Shown here: positions 1 through 11,689 of the stretch, in pieces | How positions within the stretch are numbered: the first letter of the stretch is position 1 | Layout: each line of letters opens with the position of its first letter | Assembly: GCF_018991925.1 (NCBI RefSeq) | Contig: NW_024748870.1 | Span: 2,459,030-2,523,029, forward strand | Direction: 5' to 3' | Source of the DNA: Homarus americanus | Lineage: Eukaryota > Arthropoda > Malacostraca > Decapoda > Nephropidae | Length of the DNA stretch: 64,000 bases | The notes under the pieces: model-generated | Databases searched by the model: none | The model's input: the letters and a program-made list of their open reading frames with translations, nothing else | Told to the model about the DNA's origin: nothing | Program-made: the position numbers and the translations under genes

Positions 1-86
1 ATTCATCTGACCTCACCATAATTCCTCTAACACAAAAGAAAATAAATGTGTTTGGTTCTGGATGGTAATAATGGCCTCCAGACCAG

Positions 87-187
<101 letters not shown>

Positions 188-239
188 CAGGCCGGCTCAC
201 CACCTGTATACCACCTCGGCTGTTTATTACCTGCGTTTG

Positions 240-402
240 GTTAGGTTAGGTCAAATCAGGTCAGGTTGGAATAGGTTAGGTTGAGTTAGGTTAGGTAAGG
301 TTCGATTAGTTTCGATTAAGTTCAATTACCTAACCCACAGGTAAGCATTACAGTACTTAATTATCAGGTAAAATAAACCAGGTGTCTAATATTTATGTGA
401 TC
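240..402. repeat. TTAGG-derived tract plus inverted-repeat arm
   Basis: Degenerate GGTTAGGTTAGG units are followed from about 327 by the right-arm sequence of the telomere-core element described at 51637: TTAATTATCAGGTAAAATAA, then GTCTAATATTTATGTGATC. Confidence 0.7.
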
Positions 403-467
403 TCATATAAGTAGGAACCACACAACATACAACCACGACACACTTTTTCTATGATATATATTCAATA

Positions 468-1063
468 ACTACCTACAACTCCTCACAACTCCCAACAACT
501 CCCAAAACTACCCTACAACTCCCTACAACTCCCAACAACTTCCCTACAACTCCCTACAACTCTCACAACTCCCAACAACTCCCTACAACTCCCAACAACT
601 CCCAACAACTCACAACTCCCAACAACTCCCTACAACTCCCAACAACTCCTACAACTCCCAACAACTCCTCACAACTCCCAACAACTCCCTACAACTCCCC
701 TACATCCTCACTCCAACAACTCCCTACAACTTCACAACTCCCAACAACTCCTTACAACTCCCAACAACCCCTACAACTCCTCACAATCCCTACAACTCCC
801 AACAACTCCCTACAACTCCCAACAACTCCCTACAACTCCTCACAAACTCCCTACAACTCCCAACAACCCCCTACAACTCCCAACAACTCCCAACAACTCC
901 CAACAACTCCTTACAACTCCCAACAACTCCTACAACTCCCAACAACTCCCTACAACTCCCAACAACCTCACAACTCCCAACAACTCCTACAACTCCCTAC
1001 AACTCCCAACAACTCCCTACAACTCCCTACAATTCCTTACAACTCCCAACAACTCCCTACAAC
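468..1063. repeat. Minisatellite, unit ACAACTCCCA / ACAACTCCCT
   Basis: About 60 copies of a 10-bp unit with a two-variant alternation (CCCA or CCCT) and many one-base indels. Strongly C-rich and G-free on this strand. Confidence 0.95.
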
Positions 1064-1495
1064 ATTTAACATTTTATAATTTCACATTACCATTATCCTT
1101 TGCCATTTAACAAACACTGTATATTATAAATTTCTCATGGCATACACAAAAAATTCACAGGTAATTGACTAATCTTTCTCACGTGTGCAAATTAACTCGA
1201 GGTGTGGATAAAATCATGACAGGTAATTGAGAATGTTTTTTTGGGGAGGGGCTATCCTACCTGTTATTTCTACCTTTGTTTACCTGTCCTTTATTGCTCC
1301 TCATGCCTGTTCCTCGTGTTCTTTCTATCCACTCTGTTCTTTTTTTCTTTCTTTCCTCTCCTCTCCTCTCTTTCCCATTCCCTACACCAACTGGCCTTCA
1401 AATGGTCACTTACAGAACCCTTTGTGTGTGTGTGTGTTGATCAATCTCAGTTACTAGCCCTCAAATAACCACTCCCAGGCCCTCCCCTTTGTGTG

Positions 1496-1544
<49 letters not shown>

Positions 1545-2130
1545 CCTTTGTGAGTGTGTGTGACTACTCTCTATCAACCTACCACAGTTACCCCTACGTC
1601 CTGGCTAATCGTTTTCTCTTCCTCTTTCTTATTTATCATCGTGTTTCAACCCTCCCACATTTATTACGTTCTTCTGTAGTCCTCACATCCTCTCCTTTAT
1701 GTTGGGTTGGGATGGGATGGGATGGAGGGATGGGTTAAAGTCTGGATTCGATTAGGTTAGAGCAGATATGGTAAGGTTAGGTTAAAGTTCAGGTTAGATT
1801 AAGTTAGGTTAGGTTAAAGTCTAGGTTAGATTAAGTTAGGTTAGGTTAAAGCTAGACTAGACGAGATTAGGTTAGGTTAAAGTCTAGGTTAGATTGCTAG
1901 GTTAGCTAAAGCTAGACTAGACGAGATTAGGTTAGGTTATCATAGTACTTTCTTCTCCCTGAATCAATAAGTGACTCCAACAGGGGCTAATATTCCACTC
2001 TAGTCCGTGTGTTGTGAGGCACCATCAACACTCACAGGTACTGGGCACCCTCCTCACACGGCCCCTCACTGACTAATATATATTCACGTGGACTCGGATC
2101 CCTAACCCTTGATTCTCATACCTGGGGAGC
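1064..2130. repeat. (GA)n at 1501-1541 and TTAGG-derived tract at about 1690-1945
   Basis: No gene is seen. The second tract repeats GGTTAGGTTAAAGTCTAGG and AGACTAGACGAGATTAGG blocks, a degenerate TTAGG-based minisatellite. The remainder is pyrimidine-rich. Confidence 0.8.
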
Positions 2131-2131
2131 C

Positions 2132-2183
<52 letters not shown>

Positions 2184-2202
2184 CACACACACACACACAC
2201 AG

Positions 2203-2279
<77 letters not shown>

Positions 2280-2310
2280 CACACATACACACAGTCACAC
2301 ACACACTCAG

Positions 2311-2342
<32 letters not shown>

Positions 2343-2389
2343 CACACACAGTCAGTCACACACACACAGTCACACAATCACACACACAC
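2131..2389. repeat. (CA)n microsatellite with CAGTCA interruptions
   Basis: Long CA tract with regular AGTCAC interruptions from 2180 onward. Pyrimidine-rich CTTCC sequence continues to about 2550. Confidence 0.97.
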
Positions 2390-2667
2390 CTTCCTTCCTC
2401 CCACTTTATCATAACCCTCTTTCATCTCTCTCTCCTGTCCCTCCCTCCCTCCCTCCTTCCTTCATCATCCCTTCCCTTCCCCATCTCCTTCCCTCCTCCC
2501 TCTCCTTCCTTACTTCCTCCTCCATTCCCTCCATCACCTCATTATTCCATCATCGCTGCAAGGTGCGCGGCCTCACTGAGCGTAACGACCGCCATCAAAC
2601 ACCCCCCCTCGGCCACCTGAATCTGGGGTCCACCTAAAGATGTAGAAAGTTCCTAAGAGATGCCTTG

Positions 2668-2993
2668 GTTCACCTGAAGATTACACACCTGACCTAACCT
2701 AATCTAACCTGAACCTAACCTGAACCCAACCTAATCTAACCCAAATCTAACCGTAACCTAACCTAACCTAACCCAACCCAACCCCAATCTAACCTGAACC
2801 TAACCTGAACCTAACTCCAACTCCACCTAACCTAATTCCGAACCTAACCTGAACCTAACCTAATCTAACCTAAATCTAACCTTAACCTAACCTAACGTAA
2901 TCTTACCTAAATATAACCAAACTCCACCAGGTAACATTAGGAGGTTTAATCATCAGGTGAAATAAACTAGGGGGGTTGTCTAATCTTCAGGTG
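2668..2993. mobile_element. Telomere-core inverted-repeat element, copy with long CCTAA core
   Basis: The left arm TTCACCTGAAGATTACACAC (2668) and the right arm ending TCTAATCTTCAGGTGAT (2993) are reverse complements. Between them lie about 240 bp of CCTAA-type repeats and a second arm segment TTTAATCATCAGGTGAAATA. The same arms recur at 20309, 25799, 37694 and 51637. Confidence 0.75.
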
Positions 2994-3059
2994 ATAACAA
3001 AATACCTCGTAAGGGTTTCGTTCGACCTTGACTATAATATAAGTAATCTATCTGACTCA

Positions 3060-3095
3060 CTTAACCTAACCTAACCTAACCTAACCTAACCCCGA
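3060..3095. repeat. (CCTAA)n tract
   Basis: Seven consecutive CCTAA units, the arthropod telomere-type repeat in interstitial position. Confidence 0.9.
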
Positions 3096-3194
3096 GACGA
3101 GAAAGATGGCGGCCAAAACGTCGTAAAACTATACTGCTGAGACTCTGACGTCATTTGAGGTCTTTTGTTATGTCTTGTCCAGAAGAGGGAGGAC

Positions 3195-3694
3195 GTCTAG
3201 GGCCATCTCTACCCTGGCTGTAAATGTGCTCAGTATAGGGCCCGTGAGTGTGCTTTAGGGGCCCATCAGTGAGCATAGGGACCCCGTGAGCTAGCATAGT
3301 CTCTCGTCAGTGAGTGTAGGGGGGCCCTTCAGTAAGCGTAGGAGTCCTATTAGTTAGTGTAAACAAGGCCCATGAACAAGCATAATGACCAGCAATTAAC
3401 AAAAATATATTCAGGTCCCCGGCAACAAGCATAATACACCACCTTGACACCGTCCCCGGCAACAAGCATAATAACAAATCACCTTTAACAGGACGTACCC
3501 GGCAGCGAGCGTAATAACCAATTAGCGAGAAGAATACCGTCCTGTTAGTGAGCATAATAACCAATCATGATGAATAATTTAACCGTCAGTGAGCGTAATA
3601 ACTACCTGTGAATAATGAAACACACTCGGTCGCCCTGTAATAACGCAATCAATGTGAATTAAATTGCTGAACACTGAAGATATGAATTACTCAG

Positions 3695-3768
<74 letters not shown>

Positions 3769-3900
3769 GTACCGGTAGAGAGCATAATAATTAACGGTAG
3801 TCGCCCCCTAGTGAGCATAATACCCAATGATAGTCGCCCGGTAGTGATAACAACCAAATGATAGTCGCCCGGTAGTGAGGATAATTTAATACTTCCTTAG
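3195..3900. repeat. Degenerate 30-40-bp minisatellite with embedded (AAT)n
   Basis: Repeated phrase GTGAGCATAATAACCAAT with variable spacers such as CGTCC-CGG and CCCGGTAGTGAG. A pure (AAT)n run occupies 3698-3767. Copies are highly diverged, so this is an old array. Confidence 0.75.
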
Positions 3901-4079
3901 ATTTAAAAATGCATCTTTTCAAGTCTATGAGTAATACCGACGCCATCTTAAGTCGCCATTTTGTATCAGGTCTTATCGCTTAGGTGTAGAGTCTCTGTGT
4001 AAGTTCGACGCCATCTTTGTTGTCATTTATACATTACGTCACCTTTCAGAACACCTGTGTACAACTCCAATTACACGTT

Positions 4080-4592
4080 CAGGTAGCGTGAGAAAGGGGG
4101 AGGGGAGGAGGACAAAGAGAGAGGAGGAACAGAAAGAGGAAGAGGAGAGGAAGAGGAGAGGAAGAGGAGAGGAAGAGGAGAGGTTATACAAGGGAGTGTA
4201 CTGTACGCTGTGTTGACCTAAATACTTCACATAAAAGATAAAGGTTTAACTTCTTACCTTAAAGCGTACTCCACCTTCCTTTACCACACACACACACACA
4301 CACCTTCCTACACTCCTAGCACACGTACACACTGCCCCTCCTTCCCCGACACACCACCCCCACCCTTCCTCCCCTATACATCCCGGCCTTTGTTAGCTGA
4401 AGAGGACTCGTGGTATTCAAGACATTAGCCATGTAAATAAGGGCATAAATACAGTGTTAACCTGCATTTAGGGTAAGGGCAGGGTGTTTGTCCTGCTGGC
4501 CTGTACCACGACTTAGGGATATGGAAGGTGCGTTGAGTGTGTTGTGTAGGGTGTGTAGGGTGTGTGTATCCCTCTCCTATGTGGGCACCAGT

Positions 4593-4637
<45 letters not shown>

Positions 4638-4864
4638 CTTTACATCCTCAAATCTTAATTCACACGTAATTGGCTTTAATTTATTCACCTACTCATAAAT
4701 TATCACTAAATCGACTGGTCTACTTACCACAGTCAGTCAAAGGGAGACCAGAAGACCAACACGACACACATAGAGCTGCTGACGCCATGGTATCCACCGA
4801 GTCGAGTCTTATCTGGTAAAGAAGAGGAGAAGAATTATACAGGTAGTCAGGTGTTAAATGTCAG

Positions 4865-4944
<80 letters not shown>
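4080..4944. repeat. Purine tract, (CA)n and long (GA)n
   Basis: GAGGAAGAGGA units at 4120-4182, CA tracts at 4290-4302 and 4594-4634, and about 39 GA units at 4866-4944. No coding exon is recognised. Confidence 0.9.
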
Positions 4945-5460
4945 GAAGGAAAGAGAAGCTGAGAGAATTGAGAGAAGGAGATGAAAGAGAGTAAAAAGTA
5001 AAGAGAAAATGTTATCTCTTTTCCTCCTGCCCTTCCCCACCCCTTCCTCCTCCTCCTCCTTTCTTCTCCTCTTCACCCCCACCAATACACAATAGCAGTA
5101 TATCATGTAAGGAAAACATGAACCAATACAAACTGACATAAAACACAAAGGAAAAAGAAAAAAAAACGAAAGAAAACAAACAGGAAAAATATACCAAGTT
5201 TATGGAATATTTTGGGATAACATCAGAGACACGAAATATGACGGTGAAGACAGAGAGACAGAGAGAACAAAGAGAGAGAGAGAGAGAGAGAGAGGCAGAA
5301 AAGACAGACTGATTGACTAAGAGAGACAGATAGATAGACAGTTATTCAGAAAAACAGACAGACAGACAAATTATCATCAGAAGACACAACGAATATCTCA
5401 TCCAACTGCACTGCCAATATGAGATCGATATTAACAACCAACACTCTACAACCATGCCGA

Positions 5461-5939
5461 TGTGGTGGTGGTGGTGGTGGTAGTGGTGGTTGTTGTCGGT
5501 TGGTGTTGTTGTTGTTGTGGTGGTGGTGGTGGTGGTTGTTGTCGTGGTTGGTGTTGTTGTTGGTTGTGGTGGTGGTGGTGGTTGTTGTGGTTGGTGTTGT
5601 TGTTGTTGTGGTGGTGGTGGTGGTGGTGGTGGTTGTTGTCGTGGTTGGTGTTGTTGTTGTTGTGGTGGTGGTGGTTGTTGTTGTTGTTGTTGTGGTGGTG
5701 GTGGTGGTGGTGGTGGTGGTTGTGGTGATGGTTGTTGTGGTTGTGGTGATGGGTTGTGTTTGGTTGGTGTGGTGGTGGTGGCTGTTGCTGTGTGTGGTGG
5801 GTGGTGTTGTTGTTGTCGTGTGTTGTTGTTGGTTGGTGGTGGTGGTGGTTGTTGTTGTTGTGGTGGTTGGTGTTGTTGGTGTTGTGGTGGTGGTGGTTGT
5901 TGTTGTCGGTTGGTGTTGTTGTTGTTGTGGTGGTGGTGG

Positions 5940-5976
<37 letters not shown>

Positions 5977-6103
5977 GGTGGTGGGTGGTGGTGGTGGTGG
6001 TGGTGGTGGTGGTGGTGGTGGTGGTGGTGGTGGTTGTTGTGGTGGTTGTCGTTTTTGTGGTGATGGTGGTAGGTGGTGGTTGTGATTGTGGTAGTTGTGG
6101 TTG
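5461..6103. repeat. GGT/GTT triplet-rich array
   Basis: About 640 bp composed almost only of TGG, TGT and GTT triplets, with no C runs on this strand. Open frames here (poly-Val, poly-Trp, poly-Cys, poly-Gly) come from the repeat and are not genes. Confidence 0.97.
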
Positions 6104-6246
6104 TAGGATATTATCAGGAAAGGACTGAAGGAGATTAAAGGAGTAAGGAGAAAGAAAGGAAATCAGGCAAGGGTTTCTGAGATACCTTAACCTAACCTAA
6201 CCACACCAGCAGTCTGAAGAGTTAACAAGGTGGATTAAGAAAAGAG

Positions 6247-6256
<10 letters not shown>

Positions 6257-6289
<33 letters not shown>

Positions 6290-6422
6290 AAAACATCACA
6301 TCCACACAATCTATAATAATGTTGACTTTTTTTTCTCAATAAACACAAAATTATATTCTAACATTTTAACATCAAAGATCATTTGATTTTAATACATTAT
6401 ACTCAACTGCACCAATGATAAC

Positions 6423-6467
<45 letters not shown>
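6257..6467. repeat. (GA)n and (CT)n tracts in inverted orientation
   Basis: (GA)n at 6257-6288 and (CT)n at 6427-6467 are complementary and separated by about 140 bp of AT-rich sequence, so they could pair as a hairpin. The downstream 6468-6969 shows degenerate GCGTTGA phrases and no gene. Confidence 0.85.
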
Positions 6468-6469
<2 letters not shown>

Positions 6470-6969
6470 GCACGGCTTTCCCCGCCGCTGAGAGTTAAAT
6501 TACAACCATTTATCTACATTAAGCAACACGACGTTTAAATCATCCCGGCCACCTAGCCTACACTCCAGCATTGAATCTTCCCGCGTTGAAAATCTTCCAG
6601 CATTGATTTGGCGACCCTACGGCGTTGAGATTCCACCCCCCTCCCCCTCCCTCCCTCATTTAACGACACCAATACCAGCGTTGAATTGCCTTGTTCTTCA
6701 ATTGGCGACTCAAAATCGGCGTTGAAACCCCCCCACCCCCCAAATTGGCGAACTCAACGCCTATCACAGTTAAATGGGAAAATAGTCGTTCTAACCGATC
6801 TATTTCATCACTAATACAGGTAATAATCGTTCAGTGTTATTTACCTGTTGAGCAGTATATTTCGCCACACTAATTAGTCAGTCCATGGCATATTACTTAT
6901 TAATCCATCAAAGCCAATCATTTCAATGGTAATATTACGATGTAGTGGTCTAATAGGTCAATGAAGGTC

Positions 6970-7556
6970 ACACTGTCATCACCCTGTAACACTGTCATCA
7001 CTATCTTACACTGTCACCACCCTATAACACTGTCATCACTATCTTACACTGTCACCACCCTATAACACTGTAATCACTATCTTACACTGTCACCACCCTA
7101 TAACACTGTCATCACTATCTTACACTGTCATCACCCTGTAACACTGTCATCACTATCTTACACTGTCATCACCCTGTAACACTGTCATCACTATCTTACA
7201 CTGTCATCACCCTGTAACACTGTCATCACTATCTTACACCGTCATCACCCTGTAACACTGTCATCACTATCTACACTGTCACCACCCTATAACACTGCTC
7301 ATCACCCTGCAATACTGTCAATACTATCTTTACACCGTCAACACCCTGTAACACCGTCATCACTATGTTACACCTGTCACCAAATTCTATAACACTGTCA
7401 TCACTATCTTACACTGTCACCACCCTGTAACACTGTCATCACTATCTTACACTGTCACCACCCTGTAACACTGTCATCACTATCTTACACTGTCACCACC
7501 CTGTAACACTGTCATCACTATCTTACACTGTCACCACCCTGTAACACCGTAATCAC
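6970..7556. repeat. Minisatellite, 38-bp unit made of two 19-bp halves
   Basis: CACTGTCATCACCCTGTAA alternates with CACTGTCATCACTATCTTA, about 15 pairs. Variation is mainly CATC/CACC and CCTG/CCTA. Confidence 0.95.
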
Positions 7557-7717
7557 CTTTAAAAATAAAATGACAGTTAATAAACAAAAAATATTACAAA
7601 ACCATATTAATTTCCACCTAATATACAGAATATAATGGGCGGAATACACTCGGTATGTTTTCTAATCACCGCTGGGAATTGTACGAGTAATTCTCATTCT
7701 GTTAAATTTTGCTCGAG

Positions 7718-8460
7718 GTTGGGTTGGGTTTGAGTGGGTTGGGTTGGGTTTGAGTGGGTTGGGTTGGGTTTGAGTGGGTTGGGTTGGGACTGAGTGGGTT
7801 GGGTTGGGTTTGACTGGGTTGGGTTGAGTTTGAGTGGGTTGGGTTGGGTTTGAGTGGAGTTGGGTTGGGTTTGAGTGGAGTTGGGATGGGTTTGAGTGGG
7901 TTGGGTTGGGTTTGAGTGGGTTGGGTTGAGTTTGGTGAGTTTGGGTTGAGTTTGACTAGGTTGGCTTAGGTTTTGACTTTGGGTTGGGACTGACTGGGTT
8001 GGGTTGGGGACTGAGTGGGTTGCGTTGGAGTTTAGTGGAGTTGGGTTGTGTTTGGGATGGGTTGGTTGGGTTGAGAGAATGGGTTGGGTTGTGATTTGGG
8101 TTGGGTTGGAGTTTAGGCTCAGTTTAAATTTGGGTTTGGGCAGGACAGGTTGGGTTTCAGTGGGTTGGGTTGAGTTTGAGTGGGTTAGACTGGGGTTTAA
8201 AGTGGGACAGGTTGGGTTTTTGACTGAGTTGGGCAGGTTTGAGTCAGGTTGGTTGGGTTTGAGTGGGTTGGGTTGAGTTTGAGTGGGTTGGGTTGGGTTT
8301 TGGTGGTTGGGTTGGTTTGGTGGGTTGGGTTGGGTTTGAGTTGGACAGGATGGGTTTGAAGTGGTTGGGACAGGTTTGGGTTTGGGTTGGGTTGGGTTTG
8401 AGTGGGTTGGGTTGGGTTTGAGTGGGTTGGGTTGGGTTTGACTGGGTTGGGTTGGGTTTC
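7718..8460 (+). repeat. G-rich minisatellite, unit GGGTTGGGTTGGGTTTGAGT
   Basis: About 37 copies of a 20-bp unit with three closely spaced GGG tracts. Each unit plus the next supplies four G-runs on the plus strand, a G-quadruplex-capable pattern. Confidence 0.95.
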
Positions 8461-9680
8461 TCTATATTTGTCCATACGATAAAGTCAGCCTTTTCTAAAA
8501 TCCAAACTCACTTACTAATTGACTCGCTTATCCGAAATCAAATTATAAACCGGACTCCCTCACTTATCCGGAATAAAATATAAACCGGACTCCCTCGCTT
8601 ATCCGGAATAATAAACAAATACATTTCCTAATATCAAAATTGACTCGTTGGTTTAGGTCCAAATAATCCGTTCCTAGTGAAGCACAAATCAGCTGTCAGG
8701 AAGCTTAGCAGGTGTGCCGGTGTGAGCAATATTGTCGGTGACCATGAAGGAAGGAAGGAAGGAACTTAGGAAGGAAGGAAGGAAGGAAGGAAGGAAGGAA
8801 AGAAGGAAGGAAGGAAGAAAAAAAAAAGAAACATTTCATTTGAGTGAAGTCGACGCTTATTGCTTCCTCTGGTCGACCTAGATCACATAACCTCGAGGCC
8901 CACCCACCTGACCATCCGAGCCAGATCCTACACGAAGAACAACTTGATGAGATGAACAACTTTGGAACAACTTTATATTGGAACAACCTAAGGGATTGGG
9001 TGGTGTGGGGGGTGGGGGGTGGGGTGGGAAGTGGGGTGGGAGTCAATTTATCACTGTATTAAACTAGGTCTCTTAATTATCAATCCCTCCCCTCCCTCCT
9101 TTCCCCACCCTCCTCTTCCCTCCCTTCACCCCCTCCCCTCCCCTCACCCCCCCCCCATTCAACAGCAGTGTTTACAGTGCTGCATTATTCATTTAATTTT
9201 GTAAGGAGTTTTACCTTTCCCCCATATGTTGCTGTGTTCTGAGGCGAGGAGTGGGCGTGGCAGCTCCCATACGCTCCCACCCACACCTCCAACCCACACA
9301 CCTCCAACCCACACACCTCTAACCCACACACCTCCAACTATCACCTCTTCTATCCCCTGCCTCACTTCATTTCACACCCTCCCCCACTCTTACCTTTTCC
9401 CCCTCCCTACCCCACACATTCCCTCCCTCTCTCACCTCACCCTTCCCTCACCCCCTCCCTCTCCCTCACCGCCTTTCCCCTCACCATGTTTTCCTCTCAT
9501 ATTTCTTCACCAACTTTGTGTCAACTTCCAGAGAGTCGTGTCTCTTGCAGTCACCTCCCCTTGTTTCGCCTACCTGAAAACATCGTCGGTGCAGGCAGAA
9601 GGCAAGCGAACGTACGTCTATATGCAGCAAACAGGACGAGCAAACGTACGCCTAAGTGAATCTTCTATGTTCGTATCATA
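8461..9680. other. No recognised gene; (GGAA)n at 8746-8819 and C-rich sequence
   Basis: A short duplicated phrase CGGACTCCCTC-CTTATCCGGAATA lies at 8550-8610. GGAA repeats are followed by G-rich sequence at 8998-9045 and ACACCTCCAACCC repeats at 9285-9340. The 9490-9680 frame ending in MFVS-stop shows no domain I recognise and no well-placed splice pair. Confidence 0.7.
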
Positions 9681-10024
9681 GTGGGGTGAAAGTGAACGCC
9701 AGGCACTGTTGAAAGCTCCTACTGTCGCTGTTACTTACCTGCCACCACTGTCATTGTTACTTACCTGTCATCACCTGTCAAGTCATGATACTACAGTAAC
9801 GTTATCTAATGAGTCATGAGTCACAAGAATGAAGTTATAACGAAGGAAAGTTGTTATAACGAAGTGCCGAGCTCGACGACTTGACAACACCGTCATCTAT
9901 CGCTGTCTGGTAAATTTAGGTGGGCGGAGCCGAGAGACGTGTCGATTTCCTGTGATTTAATTGGCTGGTCACTTTTAGGGCGGGGCCTGGAGGATGGAAC
10001 TGGGGAAACGGGGTATTGTGGATG

Positions 10025-10113
10025 TAGTGTGGGCTCTCTGCTGACAGTGTGGGTCCCTGCTGACAGTGTGGACCCCTGCTGACAGTGTGGGTCCCTGCTG
10101 ACAGTGTGGGCCC
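10025..10113. repeat. Minisatellite, 20-bp unit CTGACAGTGTGGGTCCCTGC
   Basis: About 4.5 copies with a single T/A variant. Confidence 0.95.
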
Positions 10114-10168
10114 CATGCAATATGACAGTATTAACGGAGACGCCTTTCAATGGTAAATTAATTAATGT

Positions 10169-10626
<458 letters not shown>

Positions 10627-10973
10627 ACCTTCTCCTGGTTCCCTATTTCTAGTAAACTAACCCGTCTCTTCGTAGTTCCTCTCCTACTAGCCCTCTCTTG
10701 CTAGTTTATCTTTTACTAGCTGGCCCTTTAACTAGCCCCCCCTCCCTCTCTCTCTCTCTCTTGCTAGTCTCTTTCCTTCTAGTCCACCCTTGCTAGTCCC
10801 ATCCCAGTCGATCACCCCTCACTAGCCCTCCCCTCCCACACTCCACTTCCCATCCTCACCTCCTTTCAGTTTATACCCCCTCAAACCCATTCCACTCTTC
10901 CTCTCTCCCTCTCATCTTCCTCCTCCTCCTCTCACTACTCAACACACTAAACACATCTCGTGTCCACCAACAG

Positions 10974-11188
10974 ATGACCGCGTGAGGGACATTACAACAA
11001 GACGGTGGATATTTACGAAGACGTCTCCTCGCCAGAACTCACGCGCCAGAACCGCTATGGTCCACTCTCCTGCTGGTACCAGGGTGACCAAACCAGCGCT
11101 CAAAGACGACTGGGTCATTGTTGTCAGATTCAAGATTCAAGGTGGAAGAGTCCAGAACGCCACGGACTGTGAGAACGGTTATATCAAG
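10974..11188 (+). CDS. Gene 1 exon: first half of CUB-like domain 1, with two compensating frameshifts
   Basis: The exon lies between a pyrimidine-rich tract ending in CCAACAG and a donor AAG|GTGGGT. It needs one base from the previous exon and ends in phase 0, which fits the next exon. The start reads DRVRDI. The sense then moves to another frame from about 10993 (YNKTVDIYEDVSSPE and RYGPLSCWY), and returns to the first frame from about 11081 (DDWVIVVRFK, then a cysteine in TDCENGYIK). One missing base near 10990-10993 and one extra base near 11080-11085 would explain this. The middle segment is compositionally protein-like and leads directly to the CUB-like DDWV..VRFK stretch, so I regard the exon as real. 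The shifts are either assembly errors or genuine lesions. With the read as given, translation of the exon in one frame is open but garbles about 30 residues. Confidence 0.65.
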
Positions 11189-11204
11189 GTGGGTGAGGAT
11201 GCAG

Positions 11205-11682
11205 CAGGTGAGGGTGAGTGGTGCTACAGCAGGGTGAGTGGTGCTACAGCAGGGTGAGTGGTGCTACAGCAGGTGAGGGTGCTAAGGAAGGTGAGTGGTG
11301 CACAGCAGGGGGTGGTGCTACAGGAAGGTGAGTGGTGAGTGGTGCTGCGAAGGTGAGTGGTGGCACAGAAGGTGAGTGAGGTACAGCAGGTGAGGAGTGG
11401 TGCTACAGCAGGGTGAGTGGTGAGTGGTGCTACAGGAAGGTGAGGGTGAGTGGTGCTACAGCAGGGTGGTGGTGGTGTGCAGGGGGGGGAAGCAGGGTGG
11501 GTAAGGTGGTGAGTGGTGGGCCAGGAAGGTGAGTGGTGAGTGGTGCTACAGCAGGGTGAGTGGTGCTACAGGAAGGAGTGGTGAGTGGTGCTACAGGAAG
11601 GTGAGTGGTGGGGACAGAGGGAGGTGGGTGACAGGAAGGTGAGGGTGAGGTGCCAGGGGTGAGTGGTGCTACAGGAAGGTGG
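11205..11682 (+). repeat. Minisatellite, unit GTGAGTGGTGCTACAGCAGG, starting at the exon donor
   Basis: About 20 units, heavily indel-broken, begin 16 bases after the donor of the first visible exon of gene 1. Most units contain AGGGTGAGTGG or AAGGTGAGTGG, a consensus-like splice donor. This array opens the 32-kb intron. Confidence 0.93.
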
Positions 11683-11689
11683 TGATTCA

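Noticed and set aside
3060..3095. Telomere end.
   Set aside because: CCTAA runs are short, occur on both strands throughout the window and are flanked by non-telomeric sequence, so they are interstitial.
5419..6128. Frames of over 200 codons rich in Val, Trp, Cys and Gly.
   Set aside because: Triplet-repeat translation only.
9226..9681. A 151-codon plus-strand frame as a possible upstream exon of gene 1.
   Set aside because: The first two thirds are C-rich repeat translation. The end shows no CUB or signal-peptide character and no donor with the one-base phase needed by the 10974 exon.
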